This document shows positions 25,202-33,460 of a stretch of 64,000 bases of DNA, one piece after another. This DNA is from Streptomyces sp. AC512_CC834. Lineage in GTDB: Bacteria > Actinomycetota > Actinomycetes > Streptomycetales > Streptomycetaceae. The notes beneath the pieces were generated by a model that made no database searches, was not told the origin of the DNA, and saw only the letters and a program-made list of their open reading frames with translations. A program made the position numbers and the translations under genes. The stretch is from assembly GCF_019049325.1 (NCBI RefSeq), contig NZ_JAGMUO010000104.1, positions 194,693-258,692 of the forward strand, read 5' to 3'. Within the stretch, counting starts at the first letter, position 1. Every line of letters starts with the position of its first letter.

Positions 25202-25675
25202 ATGACGCATCCCACGAATCCCACGACGCATCCCATGACGCGCCCCGCGACGGCGAAGATCGCGTGCAGCGACGTCGAGGTCGGCACCGAACTGCCCGCG
25301 CAGAGCTTCCCCGTGGACCGCGCCACGCTCGTGCGGTACGCGGGTGCCTCCGGCGACTTCAACCCGATCCACTGGAACGAGAAGTTCGCCAAGGAGGTCG
25401 GCCTGCCGGACGTCATCGCGCACGGCATGTTCACCATGGCCGAGGCGATCCGCGTCGTCACCGACTGGACCGGGGACCCGGGCGCGGTCGTGGAGTACGG
25501 CGTCCGCTTCACCAGGCCCGTCGTCGTCCCGAACGACGACCGGGGTGCCGTGATCGAGGTCAGCGGCAAGGTGGCGGCCAAGCTCGACGACAACACCGTC
25601 CGCGTCGACCTCACGGCCACCAGCGCCGGCCAGAAGGTTCTCGGCATGTCCCGGGCGGTCGTGCGACTGGGCTGA
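25202..25675 (+). CDS. MaoC-like dehydratase, HadB-type (catalytic) subunit
   Basis: A 157-residue hot-dog hydratase/dehydratase. The catalytic Asp-His motif is intact in GASGDFNPIHWNEKFAKEVG, followed by LPDVIAHGMFTMAEA. The ATG at 25202 gives an N-terminal Thr/Pro/His stretch encoded by short repeats (CGCATCCCACGAAT-like). The in-frame ATG at 25235 (MTRPATAKIA) may be the true start, since homologous N-termini I recall begin near AKIAYSDVEVG. Pairs with the upstream HadA-like subunit. Confidence 0.85.
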   Translation: MTHPTNPTTHPMTRPATAKIACSDVEVGTELPAQSFPVDRATLVRYAGASGDFNPIHWNEKFAKEVGLPDVIAHGMFTMAEAIRVVTDWTGDPGAVVEYGVRFTRPVVVPNDDRGAVIEVSGKVAAKLDDNTVRVDLTATSAGQKVLGMSRAVVRLG

Positions 25676-26037
25676 CCGGCCTGTTCGGTCCCGCCTGCTC
25701 CGCTCACGAGAGGCCGCAGGGGTAAGGGGCGTTCTGTATGGAGGACGCCCCTTACCGCTTCGCGATCCCGTCCCGCCGCCGTACCGACGGCGCGGCCGCC
25801 CTCGTACTGACCGAACGAGACAGAACGCTGCACAGGACACGAGAGGAGGATCCTCCCTTGGGCCGTGCCGAACCGGCCCCCGCAGGCACCGCAGGCACCG
25901 AGGCACCGAGGCCCTCAAGGACTTCGTCTCACTTCGTCCCGCTCCGGCACCCGCATTGACCGAAGAACGCCCGGCCGTCCGGTCGGGGCGTTTCCCGCTG
26001 CCCGGCGCTGTCAGTGGCGTCTCGTAGTCTTGAGCGC
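25676..26037. other. 362-bp gap between dehydratase pair and murB
   Basis: It holds the hairpin terminator at 25721-25756, then about 280 bp without a convincing gene. A short frame (25738-25959) starts inside the terminator loop and has no recognisable content. A 9-bp quasi-repeat (GCAGGCACC/GAGGCACCG) runs near 25879-25911. A -10-like TAGTCT at 26025-26030 lies immediately before murB. Confidence 0.6.
25721..25756 (+). terminator. Terminator after the HadAB-like pair
   Basis: GGTAAGGGGCGT (25721-25732) is exactly complementary to ACGCCCCTTACC (25745-25756), loop 12 nt, 45 bp after the stop. Confidence 0.75.
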
Positions 26038-27093
26038 GTGCAGGAACTCCACGACGCTCCCCTCGCCCCGCTGACCACCTTCCGACTAGGAGGACCGGCG
26101 ACCCGGCTGGTCACGGCCACGACCGACGCCGAAGTGATCGCCGCCGTCCGCGAGGCCGACGACACCGGCACCCCCCTGCTGCTCATCGGCGGCGGATCCA
26201 ACCTGGTCATCGGCGACAAGGGCTTCGAGGGCACCGCCCTGCACATCGCCACCCGAGGCCTCCTGCTCGACGGCACCACGCTGGAGCTGGCGGCCGGCGA
26301 GATCTGGACCGACGCCGTCGCTCGCACCGTCGAGGCCGGCCTGGCGGGTGTCGAGTGCCTGGCCGGCATCCCCGGCTCGGCGGGCGCCACGCCCATCCAG
26401 AACGTCGGCGCGTACGGCCAGGAGGTGTCCTCCACGATCACCGAGGTGATCGCCTACGACCGTAGGTCCCGCGAAACGGTCGCCCTCTCCACCACCGACT
26501 GCGGCTTCTCCTACCGCCACAGCCGCTTCAAGGCCGAGCCCGAGCGGTACGTCGTCCTGCGGGTCCGCTTCGAGCTGGAGGACGCCGGCGGCCTCTCCGC
26601 GCCGTTGCGCTACGCCGAGACGGCCCGCGCCCTCGGCGTCGGGGCGGGCGACCGGGTGCCGCTGACGACCGCCCGGGAAACCGTGCTGAAGCTGCGCGCG
26701 GGGAAGGGGATGGTGCTGGACCCCGAGGACCACGACACCTGGTCGGCCGGGTCGTTCTTCACCAACCCGATCCTCACGGACGAGGAGTTCGCCGCGTTCC
26801 GCTCGCGCGCGGCCATGCTCCTCGGGGACGCCGTGGAGCCGCCCGCCTTCCCGGCCGGTGAGGGCCGCGTCAAGACCTCCGCGGCCTGGCTGATCGACAG
26901 AGCGGGCTTCACCAAGGGCTACGGCACCGGCCCCGCCCGCATCTCCACCAAGCACACCCTCGCCCTCACCAACCGCGGCGAGGCGACCGCGGAGGACCTG
27001 CTCGCCCTGGCCCGCGAGGTCGTCGCCGGGGTCCAGGACGCCTTCGGCGTCACGCTGGTCAACGAACCGGTGACGGTCGGCGTGAGCCTGTGA
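26038..27093 (+). CDS. murB: UDP-N-acetylenolpyruvoylglucosamine reductase
   Basis: A 351-residue FAD enzyme that reduces UDP-GlcNAc-enolpyruvate to UDP-MurNAc in peptidoglycan synthesis. FAD-domain motifs are TTFRLGGPATRLV, LLIGGGSNLVIGDKGF and AGIPGSAGATPIQNVGAYGQEVS. YRHSRFK follows, and WSAGSFFTNPI contains the catalytic Ser. The C-terminal substrate domain has AAWLIDRAGFTKGYG and ISTKHTLALTNRGEATAEDLL. GTG at 26038 is chosen. It has no Shine-Dalgarno but lies 7 nt after a -10-like TAGTCT, so the mRNA may be leaderless. An upstream in-frame start (26014) would overlap that element. Confidence 0.95.
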   Translation: MQELHDAPLAPLTTFRLGGPATRLVTATTDAEVIAAVREADDTGTPLLLIGGGSNLVIGDKGFEGTALHIATRGLLLDGTTLELAAGEIWTDAVARTVEAGLAGVECLAGIPGSAGATPIQNVGAYGQEVSSTITEVIAYDRRSRETVALSTTDCGFSYRHSRFKAEPERYVVLRVRFELEDAGGLSAPLRYAETARALGVGAGDRVPLTTARETVLKLRAGKGMVLDPEDHDTWSAGSFFTNPILTDEEFAAFRSRAAMLLGDAVEPPAFPAGEGRVKTSAAWLIDRAGFTKGYGTGPARISTKHTLALTNRGEATAEDLLALAREVVAGVQDAFGVTLVNEPVTVGVSL

Positions 27094-27110
27094 CCGCAGG
27101 CGGCAGCGCA

Positions 27111-27155
27111 GGCAGTACCGGCAGTACGGGCACTACTGGCAGTACTGGCAGTACA
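27111..27155 (+). repeat. Five 9-bp tandem repeats after murB
   Basis: Units GGCAGTACC, GGCAGTACG, GGCACTACT, GGCAGTACT, GGCAGTACA lie between the convergent murB and oxidoreductase stops. Non-coding, no hairpin. Confidence 0.9.
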
Positions 27156-27160
27156 GGCCC

Positions 27161-27793
27161 TCAGTAGGCCACCCCTACGCCCTGCTTCACCGTCCCCGTG
27201 TCCTCGGTCATGGCGAGCATCGCGTGGGCGACGTCGGCGCGGCCGATGAAGCGCCCCTTGGACGGAAAACCGCCGATCACCGTCCGGTACCGGCCCGAGA
27301 GCGGTTTGTCCTGCAGCCGCGGCGGCCGGACGGCGGTCCAGTCCGTGGCGCTGCGCGCGATCTCCGCCTCCATGGCACGCAGGTCGGCGTAGATGTCCTT
27401 GAGGACGGCGGATACGACGCCGCGCGCGGCCCGGTCCAGCAGTCCCGCGTCCTGCGCCTCCGGCCCGACCGGAGCGGCACTGACCACCACCAGCCGGCGC
27501 ACACCCTCCGCCTCCATCGCGCCGAGGACCGTACGGGTCAGCCTGGTCCCGACCCCGGCGTCGGCGCGGCTGCGGGCGCCGAGCCCGGACAGCACGGCGT
27601 CCCGGCCGGCCACCGCGGACTGCACCGCCGCCGGATCGCCCAGGTCCGCCCGGAACACCTCCAGGCGCTCCCCGTCCACGTGCAGCCGCGCGGGATCCCG
27701 TACGACGGCCGTGACCCGATGCCCGGCGCCGAGCGCCTGCCGGACGATCTCCTGACCGATGCCCCCGGTGGCACCGAACACGGTGAGTTCCAT
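27161..27793 (-). CDS. NAD(P)-binding oxidoreductase (NmrA/BVR-B-like), TetR-linked
   Basis: A 210-residue Rossmann protein with MELTVFGATGGIGQEIVRQA at the N-terminus, LVVVSAAPVGP and WTAVRPPRLQDKPLSGRY, typical of the NAD(P)H-binding atypical SDRs. ATG at 27793; the longer frame runs through the operator region and is rejected. It is divergent from a TetR regulator with two operator-like palindromes between them, so it is probably the repressed target. The substrate is unknown. Confidence 0.87.
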   Translation of the reverse strand: MELTVFGATGGIGQEIVRQALGAGHRVTAVVRDPARLHVDGERLEVFRADLGDPAAVQSAVAGRDAVLSGLGARSRADAGVGTRLTRTVLGAMEAEGVRRLVVVSAAPVGPEAQDAGLLDRAARGVVSAVLKDIYADLRAMEAEIARSATDWTAVRPPRLQDKPLSGRYRTVIGGFPSKGRFIGRADVAHAMLAMTEDTGTVKQGVGVAY

Positions 27794-27837
27794 GACGTAC
27801 TCCCTTCCACGCGGCGCGGTGTGGCCGCCCAGGGTGG

Positions 27838-27849
27838 GTGAGTACTCAC
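27838..27849. promoter_or_regulatory. Operator-like palindrome 1 for the TetR divergon
   Basis: GTGAGTACTCAC is a perfect 12-bp palindrome, 45 bp upstream of the oxidoreductase ATG. The GTGAGT/ACTCAC halves recur in palindrome 2. Confidence 0.7.
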
Positions 27850-27869
27850 TCACCCCCATCTCCTCTAGA

Positions 27870-27885
27870 GTGAGTAAGTACTCAC
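27870..27885. promoter_or_regulatory. Operator-like palindrome 2 for the TetR divergon
   Basis: GTGAGTAAGTACTCAC has 7-bp inverted arms (GTGAGTA/TACTCAC) around AG, 30 bp before the tetR ATG. It shares half-sites with palindrome 1, consistent with autoregulation and control of the divergent gene. Confidence 0.75.
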
Positions 27886-27914
27886 CCACTAGTCAAGCCC
27901 CGACTGGAGCAGCC

Positions 27915-28511
27915 ATGCCGCCCGCCAAGCCGGCCCGGGAGCGCATCCTGGACGCCGCCCATGAGCTGATGCTGACCGTCGGGCTCGCCCGCGCCACCAC
28001 CAAGGAGATCGCAAGGGTGGCCGACTGCTCCGAGGCCGCGCTGTACAAGCACTTCGCGAGCAAGGAGGAGCTGTTCATCCGGGTCCTCTCCGAACGGCTC
28101 CCGAGGCTGACCCCCTTGCTCCGGGGCCTCACGGCCGAGCCCGGACGGGCCCCGCTCGAAGAGAACCTCACGGAGATCGCCCACCAGGCCGCGCTCTTCT
28201 ACGAACAGAGCTTCCCGATCGCCGCGTCGCTGTACGCCCAGACGCAGCTCAAGCGCCGCCACGACGAGGCGATGCGCGAGCTGGGCACCGGCCCGCACCT
28301 GCCGATCGAGGGCCTCGACACGTATCTGCGGGCGGAGCAGGCCGCGGGCCGCGTCAGCGCCGACGCGGACACCTTCGCGGCCGCGTCGCTCCTGCTGGGG
28401 GCCTGCGCGCAGCGGGCGTTCGCGTACGACGCGACCCCGACCGGCGTACGCCCGCCGGCCGACGCCTTCGCACGCCGCCTGTCCCGAACGCTCCTCGCCG
28501 GGCTCCGCTGA
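27915..28511 (+). CDS. TetR-family transcriptional regulator
   Basis: A 198-residue one-component repressor. The N-terminal helix-turn-helix lies at about residues 10-55 (ERILDAAHELMLTVGLARAT, then ADCSEAALYKHFASKEELF), a standard TetR DNA-binding domain. The C-terminal ligand-binding domain is all-helical with no recognisable ligand signature. ATG at 27915. Divergent from the NAD(P)-binding gene with paired palindromes in the 121-bp gap. After the stop, the gap to the deaminase gene is filled by degenerate CCCGAACCCCACG repeats. Confidence 0.9.
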   Translation: MPPAKPARERILDAAHELMLTVGLARATTKEIARVADCSEAALYKHFASKEELFIRVLSERLPRLTPLLRGLTAEPGRAPLEENLTEIAHQAALFYEQSFPIAASLYAQTQLKRRHDEAMRELGTGPHLPIEGLDTYLRAEQAAGRVSADADTFAAASLLLGACAQRAFAYDATPTGVRPPADAFARRLSRTLLAGLR

Positions 28512-28611
28512 CCACCGAACCCCAAGCCCGAACTCCAGGCCGGACCCCAAGCCCGAACCCCACGCCCGAACCCCACGCCCGAACCCCCGCACCCCCGTGC
28601 GCCCCGCCCGC

Positions 28612-29643
28612 CTACGCCGTCAGCCAGTCGTCCACCCCCGCCAGCAGCTTCCCCTTGACCTCCTGCGGCGCGGCCGACCCCCGCACCGACTGACGCGCCA
28701 GTTCCGCCAGCTCCGCGTCGGTGAACCCGTGGTGCTCCCGCGCGATCCCGTACTGGGCCGCCAGCCGGGCCCCGAACAGCAGCGGATCGTCCGCGCCCAG
28801 CGCCATCGGCACCCCCGCATCGAACAGCCTCCGCAGCGGCACGTCCTCCGGCTTCTCGTACACACCGAGGGCGACATTCGACGCCGGACACACCTCGCAC
28901 GTCACCTGCCGGTCGGCGAGCCGCTTCAGCAGTCGCGGATCCTCCGCCGCGCGTACGCCGTGCCCGATCCGGTCGGCCTCCAGGTCGTCCAGACAGTCCC
29001 GCACCGACGCAGGACCCGTCAGCTCACCCCCGTGCGGCGCGGACAGCAGCCCGCCCTCCCGCGCGATCGCGAACGCCCGGTCGAAGTCACGGGCCATCCC
29101 CCGGCGTTCGTCGTTCGACAGCCCGAAGCCGACCACGCCCCGCTCCGCGTACCGCACCGCCAGCCGCGCCAGCGTCCGCGCGTCCAGGGGGTGCTTCATC
29201 CGGTTCGCGGCCACCAGCACCCGCATCCCGATCCCGGTGTCCCGCACGGTCGTCTCCACCGCGTCCAGGATGATCTCCAGCGCCGGAATCAAGCCACCCA
29301 GCCGCGGCGCGTAGGACGTCGGATCGACCTGGATCTCCAGCCACCCCGACCCGTCCCGCAGATCCTCCTCCGCGGCCTCCCGCACCAGCCGCTGGATGTC
29401 CTCCGGCGTCTGCAGACACGACCGCGCCGCGTCGTACAGCCGCTGGAAGCGGAACCAGCCCCGCTCGTCGGTCGCCCGCAGCTTCGGCGACTCCCCGCGG
29501 CTCAGTGCGTCGGTCAGCGTGTCGGGCAGCCGCACGCCGTGTTTGTCGGCCAGTTCCAGCAGGGTCGTGGGCCGCATCGATCCGGTGAAGTGCAGGTGGA
29601 GATGGGCCTTGGGCAGTTCAGAGACATCACGTACACGCGCCAT
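28612..29643 (-). CDS. add: Adenosine deaminase family protein
   Basis: A 343-residue zinc-dependent deaminase converting adenosine to inosine (or a related substrate). Metal and catalytic motifs are LPKAHLHLHFTGSMRP (His pair), LSAPHGGEL (His and catalytic Glu), ADRIGHGVRAA, CEVCPASNVALG and MALGADDPLLFG (Asp pair). Two sites differ from the textbook enzyme: HFTGS instead of HLDGS and GADDP instead of NTDDP. A variant subfamily or altered specificity is therefore possible. ATG at 29643 with an A-rich region but no clear ribosome site. Confidence 0.85.
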   Translation of the reverse strand: MARVRDVSELPKAHLHLHFTGSMRPTTLLELADKHGVRLPDTLTDALSRGESPKLRATDERGWFRFQRLYDAARSCLQTPEDIQRLVREAAEEDLRDGSGWLEIQVDPTSYAPRLGGLIPALEIILDAVETTVRDTGIGMRVLVAANRMKHPLDARTLARLAVRYAERGVVGFGLSNDERRGMARDFDRAFAIAREGGLLSAPHGGELTGPASVRDCLDDLEADRIGHGVRAAEDPRLLKRLADRQVTCEVCPASNVALGVYEKPEDVPLRRLFDAGVPMALGADDPLLFGARLAAQYGIAREHHGFTDAELAELARQSVRGSAAPQEVKGKLLAGVDDWLTA

Positions 29644-29730
29644 TTGTTGATCCTGCCGCACGACACGCCCGGTCCGACAGCACTTTCCCCGTACGTGGTC
29701 TTGCTCGCACAAACAACGCACAACCAAACA

Positions 29731-29762
29731 GGGGCCGCACCTCGACGCCGAGGTGCGGCCCC
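29731..29762 (-). terminator. Terminator of the aspartate aminotransferase gene
   Basis: A 14-bp perfect stem (29731-29744 with 29749-29762), loop ACGC. On the minus strand it is followed by a T-rich tail (TGTTTGGTTGTGCGTTGTTT), a textbook intrinsic terminator 30 bp after the aminotransferase stop. Confidence 0.88.
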
Positions 29763-29792
29763 TGCCGGGAAACGAAGGGGAGGAGGGGGCGG

Positions 29793-31019
29793 TCAGTCCC
29801 GCGCCTCCGCCAGCAGCTTCTGGATCCGGCTCACGCCCTCGACGAGGTCCTCGTCCCCGAGCGCGTACGACAGCCGCAGGTACCCGGGCGTACCGAACGC
29901 CTCACCCGGTACCACCGCGACCTCGGCCTCCTCCAGGATCAGCGCGGCCAGCTCGACCGAGTTCTGCGGACGCCTGCCGCGGATCTCCTTGCCGAGCAGC
30001 GCCTTCACCGACGGGTAGGCGTAGAACGCGCCCTTGGGCTCCGGGCACAGCACGCCGTCGATCTCGTTGAGCATCCGCACGATGGTCTGGCGGCGCCGGT
30101 CGAAGGCCTCCCGCATCTTCGCCACGGCGTCCAGGTCGCCGGAGACCGCGGCGAGCGCGGCCGCCTGGGACACGTTGGCCACGTTGGACGTCGCGTGCGA
30201 CTGGAGGTTCGTCGCGGCCTTGACGACGTCCTTCGGGCCGATGACCCACCCGACCCGCCAGCCGGTCATCGCGTACGTCTTCGCCACACCGTTGACCACG
30301 ATGCACTTGTCGCGCAGCTCGGGCAGCAGCGCCGGCATGGACACGGAGAAGGCGTCGCCGTAGACGAGGTGCTCGTAGATCTCGTCGGTCAGCACCCACA
30401 GACCGTGCTCGACGGCCCACGTGCCGATCGCCTCGGTCTCGGCCTCGCTGTACACGGCCCCCGTCGGGTTCGACGGCGACACGAAGAGGACGACCTTGGT
30501 CTTCTTGGTGCGCGCGGCCTCCAACTGCTCCACGCTCACCCGGTAGCCGGTCGTCTCGTCGGCGACGACCTCGACGGGCACACCGCCGGCCAGCCGGATC
30601 GACTCGGGGTACGTCGTCCAGTACGGCGCCGGGACGATGACCTCGTCGCCCGGGTCGAGGATCGCGGCGAACGCCTCGTAGATGGCCTGCTTGCCGCCGT
30701 TGGTGACCAGGATCTGCGACGGGTCGACCTCGTACCCGGAGTCGCGCAGCGTCTTCGCGGCGATCGCGGCCTTCAGCTCGGGCAGTCCGCCGGCCGGCGT
30801 GTAGCGGTGGTACTTCGGGTTCTTGCACGCCTCGACGGCGGCCTCGACGATGTAGTCCGGCGTCGGGAAGTCGGGCTCACCCGCGCCGAAGCCGATCACT
30901 GGACGCCCGGCGGCCTTGAGGGCCTTCGCCTTGGCGTCCACGGCGAGGGTCGCGGACTCGGAGATCGCGCCGATGCGGGCGGAGACCCGGTGCTCGGTGG
31001 GAGGGGTTGCAGGGCTCAT
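29793..31019 (-). CDS. aspC: Aspartate aminotransferase (class I, PLP)
   Basis: A 408-residue class I pyridoxal-phosphate aminotransferase, most like the bacterial aspartate aminotransferases of the Ib subgroup. It shows PVIGFGAGEPDFPTPDYIVEA, ILVTNGGKQAIYEAFAAILDPGDEVIVPAPYW, SPSNPTGAVYS, VLTDEIYEHLVYGD, VVNGVAKTYAMTGWRVGWV (Schiff-base Lys) and YLRLSYALGDEDLVEG. ATG at 31019; the longer frame adds an unrelated 110-residue extension. This position just before tRNA-Trp/secE is usual in streptomycetes. Confidence 0.94.
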   Translation of the reverse strand: MSPATPPTEHRVSARIGAISESATLAVDAKAKALKAAGRPVIGFGAGEPDFPTPDYIVEAAVEACKNPKYHRYTPAGGLPELKAAIAAKTLRDSGYEVDPSQILVTNGGKQAIYEAFAAILDPGDEVIVPAPYWTTYPESIRLAGGVPVEVVADETTGYRVSVEQLEAARTKKTKVVLFVSPSNPTGAVYSEAETEAIGTWAVEHGLWVLTDEIYEHLVYGDAFSVSMPALLPELRDKCIVVNGVAKTYAMTGWRVGWVIGPKDVVKAATNLQSHATSNVANVSQAAALAAVSGDLDAVAKMREAFDRRRQTIVRMLNEIDGVLCPEPKGAFYAYPSVKALLGKEIRGRRPQNSVELAALILEEAEVAVVPGEAFGTPGYLRLSYALGDEDLVEGVSRIQKLLAEARD

Positions 31020-31176
31020 GGCCCCATCGTTCCAGACCGGAAACTTCCCCGGCACACGGGTTTCACGGACTGAACAGGACTGGCCCCCGGACCGGCACCG
31101 GACCGGCACCGGGCCGGGACCGGACCGGTGCAGGACCGGGTGGGGGCCCTGAACATCAGTCCGGACGTGCTTTCTG

Positions 31177-31206
31177 TTCGACGCCCGGCCCCTGAACACG
31201 TACACT
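31177..31206 (+). promoter_or_regulatory. Candidate promoter upstream of tRNA-Trp/secE
   Basis: TTCGAC (31177-31182) and TACACT (31201-31206) with an 18-bp spacer. A second -10-like TACGTT lies at 31273-31278, closer to the tRNA. Motif evidence. The preceding 31083-31140 stretch is a CCGGCACCGGA-type degenerate repeat. Confidence 0.4.
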
Positions 31207-31291
31207 CTCACCTCGTTGGCCTTCACTGGCCCGCGATCATCCGGCGCACACCAAGCGTCCGGGCGGATGCGGTACGTTGGGGGACACACAA

Positions 31292-31364
31292 AGGGTCGTA
31301 GCTCAATTGGTAGAGCACTGGTCTCCAAAACCAGCGGTTGGGGGTTCAAGTCCCTCCGGCCCTG
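31292..31364 (+). tRNA. tRNA-Trp (CCA)
   Basis: The acceptor AGGGTCG pairs with CGGCCCT (31357-31363), discriminator G. The anticodon stem CTGGT/ACCAG encloses CTCCAAA, with CCA at 31325-31327. The T arm is GGGGGTTCAAGTCCCTC. Location directly before secE is the common bacterial arrangement. Confidence 0.97.
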
Positions 31365-31472
31365 CTACACACGCCTTCGCCAGGATGTGTGCGCATGTAC
31401 GTACAGCAATGCACCGCCGTGCGGCTCCAACCGGGCGCGGCACGGCCACGACCCGGAATCAGGTGAGGACGA

Positions 31473-31760
31473 GTGACGGACGCCGTGGGCTCCATCGACA
31501 TGCCTGATGCCCAGGACGAGGCGCCGGACTCCAAGAGGAAGTCGCGCAAGGGCGGCAAGCGAGGCAAGAAGGGCCCGCTGAAGCGGCTCGCGCTCTTCTA
31601 CCGCCAGATCGTCGCGGAGCTGCGCAAGGTTGTCTGGCCCAGCCGCAACCAGCTAACCACGTACACCACCGTGGTGATCATCTTTGTGGTCATCATGATC
31701 GGCCTGGTGACTCTGATTGACTATGGCTTCTCTCACGCCGCCAAGTACGTCTTCGGCTGA
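31473..31760 (+). CDS. secE: Protein translocase subunit SecE
   Basis: A 95-residue SecE. A charged, Lys-rich N-terminal half is followed by the conserved amphipathic helix VAELRKVVWPSRNQLTTYTT and one transmembrane helix (VVIIFVVIMIGLVTLIDYGF). This is the single-helix form usual in Gram-positives. It stabilises SecY in the translocon. GTG at 31473 with AGGTGAGG upstream. nusG follows 80 bp later. Confidence 0.96.
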   Translation: MTDAVGSIDMPDAQDEAPDSKRKSRKGGKRGKKGPLKRLALFYRQIVAELRKVVWPSRNQLTTYTTVVIIFVVIMIGLVTLIDYGFSHAAKYVFG

Positions 31761-31840
31761 GTCGAGAGCGAAGGGCGCCGAGGTACCCGGCGCCCCTTTC
31801 GCGTGTTCCACCCCTATGTATCCAGGAAGAAGCAGCCACA

Positions 31841-32740
31841 GTGTCTGACCCGAACGTGAACGACGCCATCGAGCCGGTCGAGTCCGTCGAGGACGAGCCC
31901 GGCACCGTCGAGGGCGCCGACAACGAGGACACCGAGGCCTCCGCCGAGGCCGAGGCTGCCGACGACACCGTCGTCGCGGAAGCGGAAGCTGACGCGGAGG
32001 CCGAAGCGGACGTGGACGAGACCGCGGAGCCGACCGAGACCGCGGACGTGGACGAGACCGCGGACGCGGACGACGTGGAGGCCGTCCAGGCCGAAGCGGA
32101 GGCCGAGGAGCCCGAGCCCGAGCTCGACCCGATCGACAAGCTCCGCCAGGAGCTGCGCGTCCTCCCCGGCGAGTGGTACGTCATCCACACCTACGCCGGT
32201 TACGAGAACCGCGTGAAGACCAACCTCGAGCAGCGTGCCGTCTCGCTGAACGTCGAGGACTTCATCTTCCAGGCCGAGGTGCCGCAGGAAGAGGTCGCGC
32301 AGATCAAGAACGGCGAGCGCAAGACGATCCGTCAGAACAAGCTCCCCGGCTACGTGCTGGTGCGCATGGACCTGACGAACGAGTCCTGGGGTGTCGTCCG
32401 CAACACCCCCGGCGTCACCGGCTTCGTCGGCAACGCCTACGACCCGTACCCGCTGACGCTGGACGAGATCGTCAAGATGCTCGCCCCGGAGGCCGAGGAG
32501 AAGGCCGCCCGCGAGGCCGCCGAGGCCGAGGGCAAGCCGGCTCCGCAGCGCAAGGTCGAGGTCCAGGTCCTGGACTTCGAGGTCGGCGACTCGGTCACCG
32601 TCACCGACGGCCCGTTCGCGACGCTGCAGGCCACGATCAACGAGATCAACGCCGACTCGAAGAAGGTCAAGGGCCTCGTCGAGATCTTCGGCCGCGAGAC
32701 CCCGGTCGAGCTGAGCTTCGACCAGATCCAGAAGAACTGA
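31841..32740 (+). CDS. nusG: Transcription termination/antitermination factor NusG with acidic extension
   Basis: A 299-residue NusG. The NGN domain starts near residue 110 (GEWYVIHTYAGYENRVKTNL) and binds RNA polymerase. The KOW domain begins near 245 (VGDSVTVTDGPFATLQATIN). The first 100 or so residues are an acidic Glu/Ala/Asp low-complexity extension, absent from E. coli NusG (181 residues) but usual in streptomycetes. GTG at 31841. Strong intrinsic terminator after the stop separates it from rplK. Confidence 0.96.
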   Translation: MSDPNVNDAIEPVESVEDEPGTVEGADNEDTEASAEAEAADDTVVAEAEADAEAEADVDETAEPTETADVDETADADDVEAVQAEAEAEEPEPELDPIDKLRQELRVLPGEWYVIHTYAGYENRVKTNLEQRAVSLNVEDFIFQAEVPQEEVAQIKNGERKTIRQNKLPGYVLVRMDLTNESWGVVRNTPGVTGFVGNAYDPYPLTLDEIVKMLAPEAEEKAAREAAEAEGKPAPQRKVEVQVLDFEVGDSVTVTDGPFATLQATINEINADSKKVKGLVEIFGRETPVELSFDQIQKN

Positions 32741-32765
32741 TCCTTCGGGTATCTGTACTTCCGGC

Positions 32766-32800
32766 CAGGTCAGACAGGCTCCCAAGGCCTGTCTGACCTG
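32766..32800 (+). terminator. Intrinsic terminator after nusG
   Basis: CAGGTCAGACAGGC pairs perfectly with GCCTGTCTGACCTG around a 7-nt loop, followed by CTCGGTTTTT, a canonical T tract that is rare at this GC content. rplK must therefore have its own promoter or rely on readthrough; TAGGGT at 32831-32836 is a possible -10. Confidence 0.93.
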
Positions 32801-32917
32801 CTCGGTTTTTAGCCGCGCAGGAGTACCCGTTAGGGTTATGCGGTTGCCTTCGGGCAGTGGAACGTGAAAGCGCCTAGTGCGCACGACAATCGACAATGAA
32901 ATGGGAGAGGACCCGAA

Positions 32918-33352
32918 ATGCCTCCCAAGAAGAAGAAGGTCACGGGGCTCATCAAGCTCCAGATCCAGGCCGGTGCCGCGAACCCGGCTCCGCCGGTCGG
33001 CCCCGCGCTGGGCCAGCACGGCGTCAACATCATGGAGTTCTGCAAGGCCTACAACGCCGCGACCGAGTCGCAGCGTGGCTGGGTCATCCCGGTGGAGATC
33101 ACGGTCTACGAGGACCGTTCCTTCACCTTCATCACCAAGACCCCGCCGGCCGCGAAGATGATCCTCAAGGCCGCGGGCGTGGAGAAGGGCTCCGGCGAGC
33201 CGCACAAGACCAAGGTCGCGAAGATCACGCGTGACCAGGTCCGTGAGATCGCCACCACCAAGATGCCCGACCTCAACGCCAACGACCTGGACCAGGCGGA
33301 GAAGATCATCGCCGGTACCGCTCGTTCCATGGGCGTCACGGTCGAGGGCTGA
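32918..33352 (+). CDS. rplK: 50S ribosomal protein L11
   Basis: A 144-residue L11. The proline-rich N-terminal segment [20 protein letters not shown] is the thiopeptide (thiostrepton) contact region and shows the usual sensitive sequence. The C-terminal RNA-binding domain ends [16 protein letters not shown] at 32918 after GGGAGAGGA. Confidence 0.98.
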
Positions 33353-33460
33353 CCTCCACCCCCGTAAGCCAGCCACGCGGCGGTAGCCGCAAGGTCAGGA
33401 CAGTGTGGCAGGGCCGGCTCGGCCCGCACCACGACTCCTCAGAAGCCAACAGGAGCAGTA

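Noticed and set aside
25738..25959. Small 73-codon frame upstream of murB
   Set aside because: Its start lies inside the terminator loop, composition is repeat-driven and no motif or ribosome site is convincing.
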